This document shows, piece by piece, positions 52,860 to 61,702 of a stretch of 64,000 nucleotides of DNA. The position numbers were made by a program, and so were the translations under genes. The DNA comes from CAWAYH01 sp963786195. GTDB lineage: Bacteria > Acidobacteriota > Vicinamibacteria > Vicinamibacterales > 2-12-FULL-66-21. The stretch is taken from assembly GCA_963786195.1 (NCBI GenBank), contig CAWAYH010000001.1, positions 62,001 through 126,000 of the forward strand, in the 5' to 3' direction. Each line of letters begins with the position of its first letter. Position 1 is the first letter of the stretch. The notes under the pieces are model-generated. The model saw nothing but the letters and a program-made list of their open reading frames with translations, ran no database searches and was not told the origin of the DNA.

Positions 52860-54044
52860 ATGCGACTCAGATATTCGCCGCTGCTGGTTGCGACAACTCT
52901 CAGCCTCATCGCGAGTTGCGGCGGTGAGGATTCACAGATACGGCCGACGCCCATTTGCACGGTTGCGATTGCCCCAGCCAGTGTGACGTTCGCGCCTGAC
53001 GGTGGACCAGGTAACGTGGCCGTCACGTCCCCCGCGGACTGCACGTGGACCGCCAGCGTGAGTGGGTCATGGATCGCAATCACCGCCGGCGGCAACGGGA
53101 GCGGCTCCGGAAACGTCGCCTACTCGGTCGCCGCCAATCCGACGACCGACTCGCGGACCGGAACGGTGACGATCGGCGGCCAGACTCATACGGTTGCCCA
53201 GCAGGGTCGGCCCCCCGCGGTGTGCAGCTACGCGCTCTCTCCCGGCAGCGCAGAGTTTGGTACAGACGAATCGCGCGGCACATTCGTGGTCAGTGCACCG
53301 AGCGAGTGCGCGTGGACGGCGACCAGCAACGCATCCTGGCTCACCGTGACCGCTGGCAGCCAGGGCACCGGAAACGGCGAGGTGTCGTACACGGTTGCGC
53401 GCAACACCGACGTTGTCGATCGGAGCGCAGGCATCACGGTCGCGGACAAGACGTTCACCGTCCGGCAAACCGGTGACATCAGCGTCTGTCAGTACTCGGT
53501 GGCGCCAGTGGATTTCAGCCCGTGCATGCCAGCAGGGAGCGTGACGGCCACGGTGACGACACAGGCGGGGTGCTCCTGGACGGTGGCAACCAGCGATCCC
53601 TGGCTCGGCATTCCCAGCGGTTCATCCGGAACTGGTTCGGCGGCGATCACCATTGCCTTCTCGGAGAACTACGATGCGCCGCGCAACGGCATTGCCATGG
53701 TCCGATGGCCGACGGTGACGGCCGGACAGAATCTTCACATCGCGCAGGCCGGCTGCCTGTATGCCGTGAGCCAGGGCGCGTTCAACTTCACGTCGAGCGC
53801 TGGATCCGGCACGTTCAACGTGATTCAACAGAGCCAGCCCAACACGTGCGGCGGCGCGACGCAGGATCGATGCGTGTGGTCCGCCGTGTCCGACGTGCCC
53901 TGGATCACCGTCACAGGCAGCATGCCACGATCCGGCGACAACCCCGTGACGTTCACCGTCGCAGCGAACGACACTCCGACGCCTCGCGTCGGAAGAATTG
54001 CCGTCCGCGACAAAGTGGTCGTCATCACGCAGTCGGGCCGGTGA
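52860..54044 (+). CDS. BACON-domain lipoprotein
   Basis: 394 residues from ATG 52860; the open frame back to 52617 is antisense to the transpeptidase. The lipobox LIASCGG (LLVATTLSLIASC) predicts a lipoprotein. Four BACON-type Ig-like repeats follow, each with C-x-W-(T/S)-A...SW(I/L)xI/VT....G(S/N)G...Y-x-V-A-x-N and ending VxQxG, for example SGSWIAITAGGNGSGSGNVAY and NASWLTVTAGSQGTGNGEVSY. BACON domains are thought to bind carbohydrate or mucin-like ligands outside the cell; the ligand here is unknown. Confidence 0.9.
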   Translation: MRLRYSPLLVATTLSLIASCGGEDSQIRPTPICTVAIAPASVTFAPDGGPGNVAVTSPADCTWTASVSGSWIAITAGGNGSGSGNVAYSVAANPTTDSRTGTVTIGGQTHTVAQQGRPPAVCSYALSPGSAEFGTDESRGTFVVSAPSECAWTATSNASWLTVTAGSQGTGNGEVSYTVARNTDVVDRSAGITVADKTFTVRQTGDISVCQYSVAPVDFSPCMPAGSVTATVTTQAGCSWTVATSDPWLGIPSGSSGTGSAAITIAFSENYDAPRNGIAMVRWPTVTAGQNLHIAQAGCLYAVSQGAFNFTSSAGSGTFNVIQQSQPNTCGGATQDRCVWSAVSDVPWITVTGSMPRSGDNPVTFTVAANDTPTPRVGRIAVRDKVVVITQSGR

Positions 54045-54081
54045 GGCTCATTCGTGACGGCCACGATGCCTTAGACGGACG

Positions 54082-55144
54082 ATGCGGATTCTCCTCAGCG
54101 TCGTGTTGGTAGCGCTTCAAACGGTGAGCGTACCGCGGGTCGATCCGGATCCGTTCGTCTTCTTTCAGCCAACTGCCGTCCTGAGTCCTCTCGATCGGGA
54201 GAATCTCGGCCGCGGCGCTCCGGTGGTCATGTTGCTCGAAGGCTCCGGTCACGAGATTGCCGCGTTCACCGCAATTGCGGTTGACAGCAACGTGACCGAC
54301 GACCGGGCGGCCGCCTGGATGCGCCAGATCGAGGTGCTGAGGGAGAACCGCTACGTCCTGTCCACGCAGCGTTTCTCGACTCCGCCGCGGTTGACGGATC
54401 TCGATGGTCTGGTATTGGAGGAGGAGGATCTCCAGGACATTCGACGCTGCTCGCCGGGCCGGTGCGGTGTCAAGCTCTCCGTCGCAGAGATTCGGGAATT
54501 GAAGCGCGTCAGTGGAACGGCGGGCATCGATTGGAGGGCTGACGTCCAGAAGGCGTTTCGTCAAGTCGTACTGCGGCGCGTGTTGGCATATGCCGCCAGC
54601 GGGCATGACGGACTCGAAGACTACCGGGACCATAAACGACCGACGTCGCCCGGGACGACATTCTCACGGTTACTGCGAAGTACAGACGTTCCTCGACGGA
54701 CGAACGCCCGAATTCGCGAGGCGTCTTTTGGACTGCACGTCGCCATCGATCCCGGGCGCCGACACATTTCTGTACTGGTCGAAAGAACGCTTCGGTGACA
54801 AGGCCGTGATCACCGTCACGCATGTCATCTTGACGCACGGAGACGAGTCGACGCGTCCTGTGCTGTTGATGGTGGGGATCCAGGTCTTTGCGACGCACTA
54901 CCTCGACGCGTCTCTGAGCGTCACCGCATTCGTCCGGGAGGCACCATCGTCGGCTGCATACTTCGTGTACGTCCAAAAGTCCGAAGTCGATCTCCTGGCC
55001 GGGTTCTGGGGCGCCTTGGCGAGGTCGCTCATCGAGGCCCGGATCAGAAAGGACGGACCGACGATTCTCCGGCGTGTCGCTACCCGGATGTCGAGCGGCG
55101 AGCCGGCAGCGTCGAGGGCGACGCCAACATCGCCGCGACGCTGA
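54082..55144 (+). CDS. Hypothetical secreted protein, frameshifted
   Basis: Starts MRILLSVVLVALQTVSVPRV (signal peptide). The middle reads GAPVVMLLEGSGHEIAAFTAIAV and LREVNR-like acidic/basic helices up to ASGHDGLEDYRDHKRP. The frame changes near 54675, and EVQTFLDGRTPEFARRLLDCTSP to the TGA at 55142 is in another frame. Combined length is about 353. It has no motif I recognise. It overlaps a convergent protease fragment at its 3' end. Confidence 0.6.
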
Positions 55145-55340
55145 CCCACACGGCAGCCGCGAATGCGAGACCATAGGCCAGGAGGGGTATCCCTGTTGTC
55201 TGAGGTGTCAGGATCAGCATCGTCGCCGTGAGACTGACATGCATCGGCATGCTGAGGAACAGGTTCTCTGTACGGTCGTAGACCCACACCATGAGCACTC
55301 TGAAGGCCCGTAGGCCGGCGAGGCCGTCCCCGAGCACGAC
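55080..55340 (-). pseudogene. C-terminal fragment of a CPBP (CAAX) intramembrane protease-family protein
   Basis: FRVLMVWVYDRTENLFLSMPMHVSLTATMLILTP followed by LLAYGLAFAAAVWVSVAAML matches the last two helices of CPBP-type membrane proteins, including the conserved His in MH(A/V)SLT. The N-terminal two thirds with the EExxR site are absent; upstream sequence in this frame does not continue the family. A truncated remnant rather than a gene. Confidence 0.55.
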
Positions 55341-55390
55341 GAGGCGGCTGTTTCGTGACGAAGGCGCTCATGGGGGCCCTGGTGAGCCCC

Positions 55391-56587
55391 TCATGATTTC
55401 GGGAGCACGGAGTAGAGCGCGTCGCGAAGGGCAACATCCCGCGGATCTCCCGTGAGTGCCGTGCCCATCTGGCTCGTGACGTACGCGTATCCGACATCGG
55501 CATCCGGATCGGCAAAGCCGAGAGAACCGCCGGATCCAGGAGCCCCGAAAGACCGGGCGCCGCCGAACCGCCAGACACCACCGGGCTTGAAGAAGCCGAG
55601 GGAGAACTGCAGGTTGGCTCGGAAGAAGTCGTCGTAGAAAACTCCCGACGCCGGCGGGACGGCAGGCGCGGCCAGCAAATCCAACGTTGCCGGACTCAGC
55701 CCGAGTTCGCGCCCGCCGCTCGCGAACACGCCGTACGCGCGAGCGATGCCCCGAGCGGTACCAACCACGCCGCCTGACGGCACTTCGACATTCCTGATGT
55801 ACACCCTGTTCGTGTCGCGAACGAACGCGCAGCCCGGGTTGCTCAGAAGCGCCCGGTAAACGACCGACCGGCGGTTGAGCGAGTCCAGGATCAATCGCGG
55901 CGGCATACGCAGCATGTCGAATTGGCCGGGCGGCGCCAGAGTCGCGAGGCGAGCGTTCGGGATTTCCTCAGGCAGGCGAATGTAGACGTCCAGAGCCAGG
56001 GGGGCCGCGATCTCGTCCTGGAAGAACTGGCCCAGGCTGCGATGGCGCGGGTCGACCCGGCGCATCAGTTCGCCTTCATAGAAGCCGAGGCTGACGGCGT
56101 GGTAGGCCTGACGCGTACCGGGCGCCCAGGCCGGCTTCTGGCGTGCGAGGACGACAGCCAGGCGATCCAGGTCTGCTATCACGCTGGGGTCGACGGGTTC
56201 GTCGAACGCAAAGAGGCCCGCCTGATGGGCGAGGAGCTGCCGCACGGTGATCTTCTCTTTGCCGTGCTGCGCGAATTCGGGCCAGTAGGCGGCCACGCGC
56301 GCTTCGTAATCGAGCCAGCCGCGGGAGTGGGCGACGGCGAGCGGCATGGCAGACAGTCCCTTGCTGGCCGACCAGACGAGCACCATCGTGTCACGCTCCC
56401 ATGGTTCACCCGTCTCTCTGTTGCGAACGCCGCCCCAGAGATCGACGATCTTCTCGCCGCGGTGAAAGGCACAGCACGCGCCGCCCAACTCTCCGCGCCG
56501 AGCGAAGTTTTCCGCAAACGCCTCGCGCACGACCTCGAACCCACGACTGACGCGTCCCTCGACGACGGGTGATTCGACCACGGACAT
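55391..56587 (-). CDS. Serine hydrolase / beta-lactamase-family esterase (class C-like)
   Basis: 398 residues. The SxxK motif is in LVWSASKGLSAMPLAVA. The Tyr motif is in RQAYHAVSLGFYEG (YHA). GGVVGTARGIARAYGVFASGG and GSGGSLGFADPDADVGYAYVTSQMG cover the HxG-equivalent region. This EstB-like branch hydrolyses esters rather than beta-lactams and lacks a signal peptide here, so it is probably cytoplasmic. The ATG at 56587 is the only obvious start. Confidence 0.9.
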   Translation of the reverse strand: MSVVESPVVEGRVSRGFEVVREAFAENFARRGELGGACCAFHRGEKIVDLWGGVRNRETGEPWERDTMVLVWSASKGLSAMPLAVAHSRGWLDYEARVAAYWPEFAQHGKEKITVRQLLAHQAGLFAFDEPVDPSVIADLDRLAVVLARQKPAWAPGTRQAYHAVSLGFYEGELMRRVDPRHRSLGQFFQDEIAAPLALDVYIRLPEEIPNARLATLAPPGQFDMLRMPPRLILDSLNRRSVVYRALLSNPGCAFVRDTNRVYIRNVEVPSGGVVGTARGIARAYGVFASGGRELGLSPATLDLLAAPAVPPASGVFYDDFFRANLQFSLGFFKPGGVWRFGGARSFGAPGSGGSLGFADPDADVGYAYVTSQMGTALTGDPRDVALRDALYSVLPKS

Positions 56588-56817
56588 TGTCTTCTCCCCG
56601 GTAATCAGGAAAAGGCTATCGCGGACCGTGAATGAAGCATGAGCCTTGCCGGGTCAGGCATGCCAGGCCGAACCAATCGATCTGACATCACGCCGTGGAA
56701 TTCTTCGCGCGGATCGGTAATTCTCCGCGCCGGGAACGGTCGTCTGTCCCCGCACTTTGGAATGAGACCGCGTGGTTCGCCAGGGCACGCTCGTTGCTGT
56801 TCGAGAGCGACCGACAT

Positions 56818-57483
56818 ATGACAGCACTCGACGAGCTGATTCCCCGGCCTCACTTGTGTGAAATCGATGGGGTCCGGGTCTCTGCGCCAGCCGACGCCGT
56901 CTGGGAAAGGGTTCGACACGGCGCGCTGGCACAGGCCCCGCCGATTCGCGCGTTGTTCAGTTTACGCAGTCTGATGATGCGTGACCGTACCGGAGCGTCC
57001 GCGACCATTCGCATCGACGACCTCCGATCGTCGACCGACCGACCTGGGTTCCAGATCCTGATGGAGGATCCGCCGCGCGAGCTGGCGGTTGGCGCGATTG
57101 GTAAAGTCTGGCGGCTCAGGATACCGTTCGTTCACGTCTCAGACGCGCGAGACTACGCTGCTTTCACGCAACCGGGGTTCGTGAAGGTTGCGTGGGCCAT
57201 TCGTGTGACGCCGGCCGACGTCGCTGACAAGTGCCACGTCGAGGCCGAAGTTCGCGTGTTCGCGACCGACGAACGGTCCTGGCGCAAGTTCCGGTCCTAC
57301 TTCCGGCTGATCGGGCCCTTCTCGCGCTACATCCGTCGATCGCTGCTGAGGGCGATTGCTCGAGGGAACGCTACCACGGCGGCAGCGTCCGGTACAGGAA
57401 CTCCTTCAGGTACGGATCCTGCGACGCCAGCAACTCCGCTGCGCTCCCGTCGAAGTGAATGCGGCCCTCATGCAGGACCATGA
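56818..57483 (+). CDS. SRPBCC / polyketide-cyclase-like protein
   Basis: From ATG 56818 (MTALDELIPRPHLCEIDGVRVSAPADAVWERVRHG) it has the helix-grip pattern of SRPBCC domains, ending FRLIGPFSRYIRRSLLRAIARG. The last ~35 residues are Thr/Pro-rich and read antisense over the 3' end of the ABC ATPase gene. The true stop may have been lost, and a protein of about 185 residues is expected. The upstream open part (56695-56817) is not needed. Ligand unknown. Confidence 0.72.
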   Translation: MTALDELIPRPHLCEIDGVRVSAPADAVWERVRHGALAQAPPIRALFSLRSLMMRDRTGASATIRIDDLRSSTDRPGFQILMEDPPRELAVGAIGKVWRLRIPFVHVSDARDYAAFTQPGFVKVAWAIRVTPADVADKCHVEAEVRVFATDERSWRKFRSYFRLIGPFSRYIRRSLLRAIARGNATTAAASGTGTPSGTDPATPATPLRSRRSECGPHAGP

Positions 57484-58240
57484 ATTCAACCTGCGCGGCT
57501 TTCGCCTCCTCGGCCCTGGCGATCTGGATTCCGTCATTCGTCTGCACCGCCTGGTGCTCGGCGATGTAGAACGCATCCCGGATCTGGTGCGTCACGACAA
57601 TCGACGTGACGCGCTGCAGATCTCGTAACTTGACGATCTCGTCGTCCACGGTTGCGGCGATGATCGGATCGAGGCCTGTGGTGGGGTCGTCGAACAACAG
57701 CAGGCTCGGCTCTGAGGCGATGGCACGCGCGATCGCGACGCGACGCCGTTGACCGCCGGACAACGTCGCGGGCATCCGATCGATGAACTCACCGAGTCCG
57801 ACGAAGCTCAGGACTTCCTCGACGCGGCCGCGCACGTCGTCCAGGGGGATGTCGCTTTCCTCATACAGCCGGTACCCGACGTTCTCGGCGACCGTCAGCG
57901 AATCGAAGAGCGCGTTTTCCTGAAAGAGCATGCCGATGTCGGCACGCAGCCGCAGGAGATCGCGCTCGTCCATCGAGTCGACGCGCTGGCCGTTGACGAA
58001 CACAGCGCCGGCATCCGGCCGCAACAACCCGAGAATGAGCTTGAGGACGACGGATTTACCGCTTCCGCTCGCCCCGAGCAGCATTCGCATCGCTCCCCTG
58101 GGAATACTGAAGCTGAGAGCGCGAAGCACGACGTTGTCATCGAAGGCCAGCGACACGTTGTCGAACACGACAGCGGCGGAAGTTCTTGCCCCGTCTGATA
58201 TCGGGCTCTCTGTTTCTCGCCGAGTGACTGGCTGACGCAT
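57371..58240 (-). CDS. MlaF-like ABC transporter ATPase
   Basis: 289 residues with Walker A GASGSGKS, Q-loop LFQENALFDSLTVAENV (the ENALFDSLTV form typical of MlaF/Ttg2A), signature LSGGQRRRVAIARA, Walker B LLLFDDPTTGLDP and H-loop VVTHQ. The family energises phospholipid transport between outer and inner membranes with MlaE/MlaD. No mlaE or mlaD gene lies next to it here, so it may be an orphan or part of a split locus. It overlaps the convergent SRPBCC frame. Confidence 0.9.
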   Translation of the reverse strand: MRQPVTRRETESPISDGARTSAAVVFDNVSLAFDDNVVLRALSFSIPRGAMRMLLGASGSGKSVVLKLILGLLRPDAGAVFVNGQRVDSMDERDLLRLRADIGMLFQENALFDSLTVAENVGYRLYEESDIPLDDVRGRVEEVLSFVGLGEFIDRMPATLSGGQRRRVAIARAIASEPSLLLFDDPTTGLDPIIAATVDDEIVKLRDLQRVTSIVVTHQIRDAFYIAEHQAVQTNDGIQIARAEEAKAAQVEFMVLHEGRIHFDGSAAELLASQDPYLKEFLYRTLPPW

Positions 58241-58262
58241 TGATCAGGTATCTTAAGGAGAA

Positions 58263-58448
58263 GTGGCGCTCGGTCAGAGCACGATGAACCTATTCAAAAT
58301 CGACTCCCGAACCTGGGAAGACTCCTTCCCAGCCTCGATCAAGGACGGTGCCATCCAGGCGATCGGCCCGATTGGTCGGGCAGCTGTTTCCGGTCTACGG
58401 CTTGGCGGTCCAGCAGGGACGCACGAGCCTGCGACCCCTGGTCGATGA
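58263..58448 (+). CDS. Possible 61-aa protein of unknown function
   Basis: AAGGAGAA lies directly before GTG 58263, a respectable ribosome site. The protein (FKIDSRTWEDSFPASIKDGAIQAIG...) has no family I recognise and a Gly/Pro-rich end. It is listed because of the ribosome site and its place just upstream of two small conserved proteins. It could equally be a chance frame. Confidence 0.25.
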   Translation: MALGQSTMNLFKIDSRTWEDSFPASIKDGAIQAIGPIGRAAVSGLRLGGPAGTHEPATPGR

Positions 58449-58469
58449 ATGATCGCGGCTCTCCCGTAG

Positions 58470-58703
58470 TCGCGGTTTGAGCTCATAGGCGATCTCACCG
58501 AGATCGAGACGATCGCGACACGCCGCGGCATTCGCGAACTGCCGCGGCTGCGCCGCTTGTATGGCAAGGGCCGCTGGAGGAAGATGAAAGGCGTCGTTAG
58601 AATCCGTCTGAAGGACGGCAGGACTCGGCTCGCAGAGCTGCACTGGTCTGAAGCACACGGCATCGGCAAAAAAGAGTTCAAGCGCAAGAGGTACCTCGAC
58701 TAG
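58470..58703 (+). CDS. Small conserved basic protein (start codon missing)
   Basis: The frame from just after a TAG at 58467 reads RFELIGDLTEIETIATRRGIREL, LYGKGRWRKMKGVVRIRL and AELHWSEAHGIGKKEFKRKRYLD, stop at 58703. The pattern (ELIG..I..ETIA...I, LYGxGRWRKxKG, LHWYEAHGIGxKEFxxKRYLD) is one I recall from many small unnamed proteins of about 75 residues in Acidobacteriota and relatives. No ATG, GTG or TTG lies at the expected start; CGGTTT replaces the usual Met-Lys/Arg-Phe. The start codon has been altered or misread. Confidence 0.5.
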   Translation, partial: SRFELIGDLTEIETIATRRGIRELPRLRRLYGKGRWRKMKGVVRIRLKDGRTRLAELHWSEAHGIGKKEFKRKRYLD

Positions 58704-58737
58704 AGCACGCAAGTCCGCCGTCGGCCGCCAGTTCGCT

Positions 58738-58938
58738 GTGTGCGTCGACAACAATGGCTACGAGGCCTCGCTTGAGCGCAACAAAATCTACGTTGTCGTC
58801 CCGGACCGAGAGGCCGAGAAGGACGGGGATCTGCGCGTCGTCGACGAAAGCGGCGAGGACTATCTGTTCTCCTCCAATCGCTTCGTCGCAATCGACGTTC
58901 CCGCAGCGGTCAAGGCATCGCTTCTGAAGGCTTCCTAG
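58738..58938 (+). CDS. Small conserved hypothetical protein (66 aa)
   Basis: CVDNNGYEASLERNKIYVVVPD, DGDLRVVDESGEDYLFSSNRFVAIDVPAAVK: an SH3-like small protein family with the CVDN.GY..SL...K.Y..(V/L)PD and DESGEDYL(F/Y)....F..I patterns, recurring in many bacteria without a known role. GTG 58738 is the assigned start; the frame is open further upstream and the real start may be earlier. A clear terminator follows immediately. Confidence 0.6.
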   Translation: MCVDNNGYEASLERNKIYVVVPDREAEKDGDLRVVDESGEDYLFSSNRFVAIDVPAAVKASLLKAS

Positions 58939-58984
58939 CAATAAAGTGACGCAGGCCCAGCAACTTGCCGGGCCTTTGCTTTTT
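58939..58984 (+). terminator. Rho-independent terminator after the small conserved gene
   Basis: Stem AGGCCC (58953-58958) and GGGCCT (58970-58975), extended by a GCAA/TTGC pair in the loop, then TTGCTTTTT. It is preceded by CAATAAAGTGACG, the same 13-mer found before the terminator at 47907. Confidence 0.8.
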
Positions 58985-59010
58985 GGGACGGCTCCATCCC
59001 CTCGTGCGTG

Positions 59011-59306
59011 TCAGAGCGTTTTGAGGAACGCGATGAGTGCCTGTCGATCGTCCGGTGGCAAGTTGAGGCCGAACCGATGGCCTCTCACCGCACGAGTGTT
59101 CCTGCCGGGCGGGCCGACCCAGCCCGTGGGCACATAGTCGTCGCGCAGCCGGGCGGGATCGAACCAGTCCTCGAGCTCGCGACGGGGCCGTTGTGCTCGA
59201 AAGGCCCGTGGTACCACACGCCGCGCAACGATGGGATCTTGTAGTAGCCGCTTCCCCGACGGGTCGTAAGCGCGCGACTCGTGATGCAGAACCCAGCAGG
59301 GTTCAC
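59011..59306 (-). pseudogene. C-terminal fragment of a c-type cytochrome/diheme-peroxidase-like protein
   Basis: RRGSGYYKIPSLRGVWYHGPFEHNG, then after a frame change near 59165 LEDWFDPARLRDDYVPTGWVGPPG and GHRFGLNLPPDDRQALIAFLKTL to the stop at 59011. This is the typical C-terminus of large secreted cytochromes with SLRGVWxRGPFxHNGS. No CxxCH heme site or signal peptide is present upstream, so the gene is truncated as well as frameshifted. Confidence 0.55.
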
Positions 59307-59433
59307 CTCTTTTGCGGGTCGGGAGTCTAGCGCGTCTTGAGAACCTGACCTATCGATTTGAATTGACCACCCTCACGCGCTATCCTGAAGTCGCCCCCCA
59401 TCTCGGCGCAAGGCTCCCCCAGAAAGTTCTCGT

Positions 59434-60787
59434 ATGAACAGGTACGTGTGGTCGACTGCTGTCACGCTTGGTTTGTCGCTGGTGCCATCTCCCGCCGGCG
59501 CTCAGGGCGTGCTCCCGGCTGGCTGGCCGAACCGCCTCGAGCTCGGCATGGCTGATGGGCCCGGCGGTGCCGCAGCGATGCGCGCGACAGCTCCATTCGC
59601 GTTCCGCTATCAATACCTCGCCGGCGGAGTGAATACGGGCTCGGGCTGGGCGACGTGGAATACGAATGGCGACTTCGCCCGCTTCTACATCGAGGACTCG
59701 ATCGCGAACGGCGTCATTCCCGTCTTCACGTACTACCAGATGGTGCAATCGACGCCAGGTGGCGGCTCCGAAAGCGACGCGGTCTACAACAATCTCAACA
59801 ACACGGCAACGATGACCGCGTACTACAACGACCTGCGGCTGTTCTTTCAGAAGGCCGGCGCCTTCCAGGGCCGAATGGTCGTCCTTCACGTCGAGCCCGA
59901 CCTGTGGGGCTTCGTCCAGAACCGCTTTGGCGACAACGCGGGAACTGTCTCAGCGAAGGTGTCGCGAGACCGGCCTGACAGAGCTGGCCGGGCTGCCGAG
60001 CAACGTGTCTGGATTCGCACGCGCGGTGCTGCGCCTGCGCGATACATACGCACCCAACGTCGTCCTGGGCTATCACATCAGCGTCTGGGGCACCGGCAAC
60101 GACATTATCCTGTCAAATCCGCCGGATGCGACCGTCGATGCGCTTGGATCGCGAGCCGCCGCGTTCTACACCTCGCTCGGCGCCAACTTCGACATCGCCT
60201 TCGCCGAGTTCAGCGATCGCGATGCCGGGTTCAACCAGCATGTCTATGGCGATGGCGGACAACGCTGGATGGATGCTGAAGACTTCCGTCGCCTCGCCCG
60301 CTTTTTCGGGCGCATCTCGTCGACGATCGCCAGGCGCATCGTGATGTGGCAGATTCCGCTCGGCAACACGAAGATGCGCGCGGTCAACAACACGTGGGGC
60401 CACTATCAGGACAATCGCCCCGAGTGGTTCCTCGACGAGCCATCGCGCGCGCACCTCCTCGCCTACCGGGATGCCGGGGTGGTGGCCTTCCTGTTCGGTG
60501 GCGGCGCGGGTGGCACGACCTGCGCGTGCAACGCGGCCAACGACGGCGTCACCAATCCGTCGCCCATCTCAGGTAACAATCTCGCGTCCGAATCCGCGCC
60601 GGCCGGCACGCCGCCCGCTGAAGTCATGCGCGGCACGACGCCAACCCTCGTGACGCCGTATGCGGCGGACGATGACGGCGGGTTTCTTAGGTGGAAGGCT
60701 TGGCGGTACTACCAAGAGGGTGCGCTGCCGTTGACCGGCAGCGCCACCGCGCCAACCGCGCCGACAAACCTGCGAATCATCCGATAA
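59434..60787 (+). CDS. Secreted hypothetical protein (glycoside-hydrolase-like TIM barrel), frameshifted
   Basis: Signal peptide VWSTAVTLGLSLVPSPAGAQG. The barrel-like body contains FRYQYLAGGVNTGSGWATWN, VVLHVEPDLWGFVQ, VLGYHISVWGTGNDI, FDIAFAEFSDRDAGFN (acidic residues in positions usual for glycosidases), IVMWQIPLGNTKMRAVNN and VVAFLFGGGAGGTTCACN. The frame changes near 59960. The end APTAPTNLRIIR looks like the start of a fibronectin type III domain cut short, followed at once by a DUF5666 fragment. Substrate unknown. Confidence 0.65.
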
Positions 60788-60809
60788 CGACACCGCAAGA
60801 CGGCCCTAA

Positions 60810-61358
60810 TGTTTCCTGTCGAGACGGCCCGCATCACGATCGAGGACGAACAGGACGAGCCAGACGAGGTCGAGTTCACCCACGATCACGTCGCTCTCGT
60901 CGAACGCCCCTGGTGCGACGCTGATCGTGGCCGGGCGGACGGTGCGCACCAACACGAGCACACTGGTGCGGCGACGCGGCGACCCGGTGGGATTCGATCG
61001 CCTGGCCGTCGGGCAGGTCGTCGAAGTGGAAGGCACGCCGCAGGCCGGCGGGTCTGTGCTCGCGGAGAAAATCACCATCGAGAACGAGCCCAACCCGCCA
61101 CCGGCGCCGCCCGCGCCGGACGTGGAGGTGAGGTTCGAGGGGACGCTCACCGCCATGTCGGGGAACGCGGCGGGCGCGACGTTGACCGTCGGCGGCCGGA
61201 CGGTGCAAACCAACGCCGGGACCGAGTTCCGTCGCAACGGCAGCGGAAGCAGCCACGTCACGTTCGACGCGCTGCGGACAGGCCAGCGCCTGGAAGTGCG
61301 CGGCCGGCAGCGCGGCACCGACCCGATCCTCGCGCAGCGGGTGACGATCGAAAACTGA
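60810..61358 (+). pseudogene. DUF5666 repeat protein, 5'-truncated and frameshifted
   Basis: ARITIEDEQDEPDEVEFT is the end of one DUF5666 unit. SSNAPGATLIVAGRTVRTNTSTLV...LAVGQVVEVEGTPQAGGSVLAEKITIENE and VRFEGTLTAMSGNAAGATLTVGGRTVQTN...LEVRGRQRGTDPILAQRVTIEN are two more. The frame changes near 60880. No signal peptide precedes it; the sequence starts 20 bp after the truncated hydrolase-like gene, so both were probably joined by a deletion. Confidence 0.6.
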
Positions 61359-61567
61359 GGCGAGTCATCCCTCCGCAGTGGTTGGCTCATGCTCGATCGC
61401 AGTCGGGCGGCAGCCTGAGTATGCGTTCAACCAAGCAAAATGGAGACGCGTAGACGCGTCTCGTACCGTCTTGTCGCCCGCCGGCGGTTTTCCCTTGCCA
61501 TTGCGCGCCCACAGGCGGAAAAATCGGCTGCACACAGCAGCCTCATCCGCGCTGTCGAAGGGGGAAG

Positions 61568-61702
61568 GTGGTGAAGCTCTTTGCTGCCGCCAAATCGATG
61601 GGCACCCACACCGCGCTCAACGGCAACGGCCACTTCGGCGACAAGCTCACCGACGCCGATCTCGAGGCGATCTTCAAGTCAGCGGGACTCAAAGGCGTAT
61701 GA
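61568..61702 (+). pseudogene. Fragment of a pyruvate formate-lyase-activating-type radical SAM protein
   Basis: VVKLFAAAKSMGTHTALNGNGHFGDKLTDADLEAI resembles the segment of PflA-type activases around LF(R/A)AAKxMGIHTALDTNG(Y/H). The radical-SAM CxxxCxxC site is absent, and the frame ends after about 44 codons with a divergent tail. It is an internal fragment. The 210 bp upstream hold nothing I can assign. Confidence 0.4.

Noticed and set aside
57371..58240. Complete Mla phospholipid transporter locus
   Set aside because: Only the MlaF-like ATPase is present; no MlaE permease or MlaD MCE protein lies beside it.
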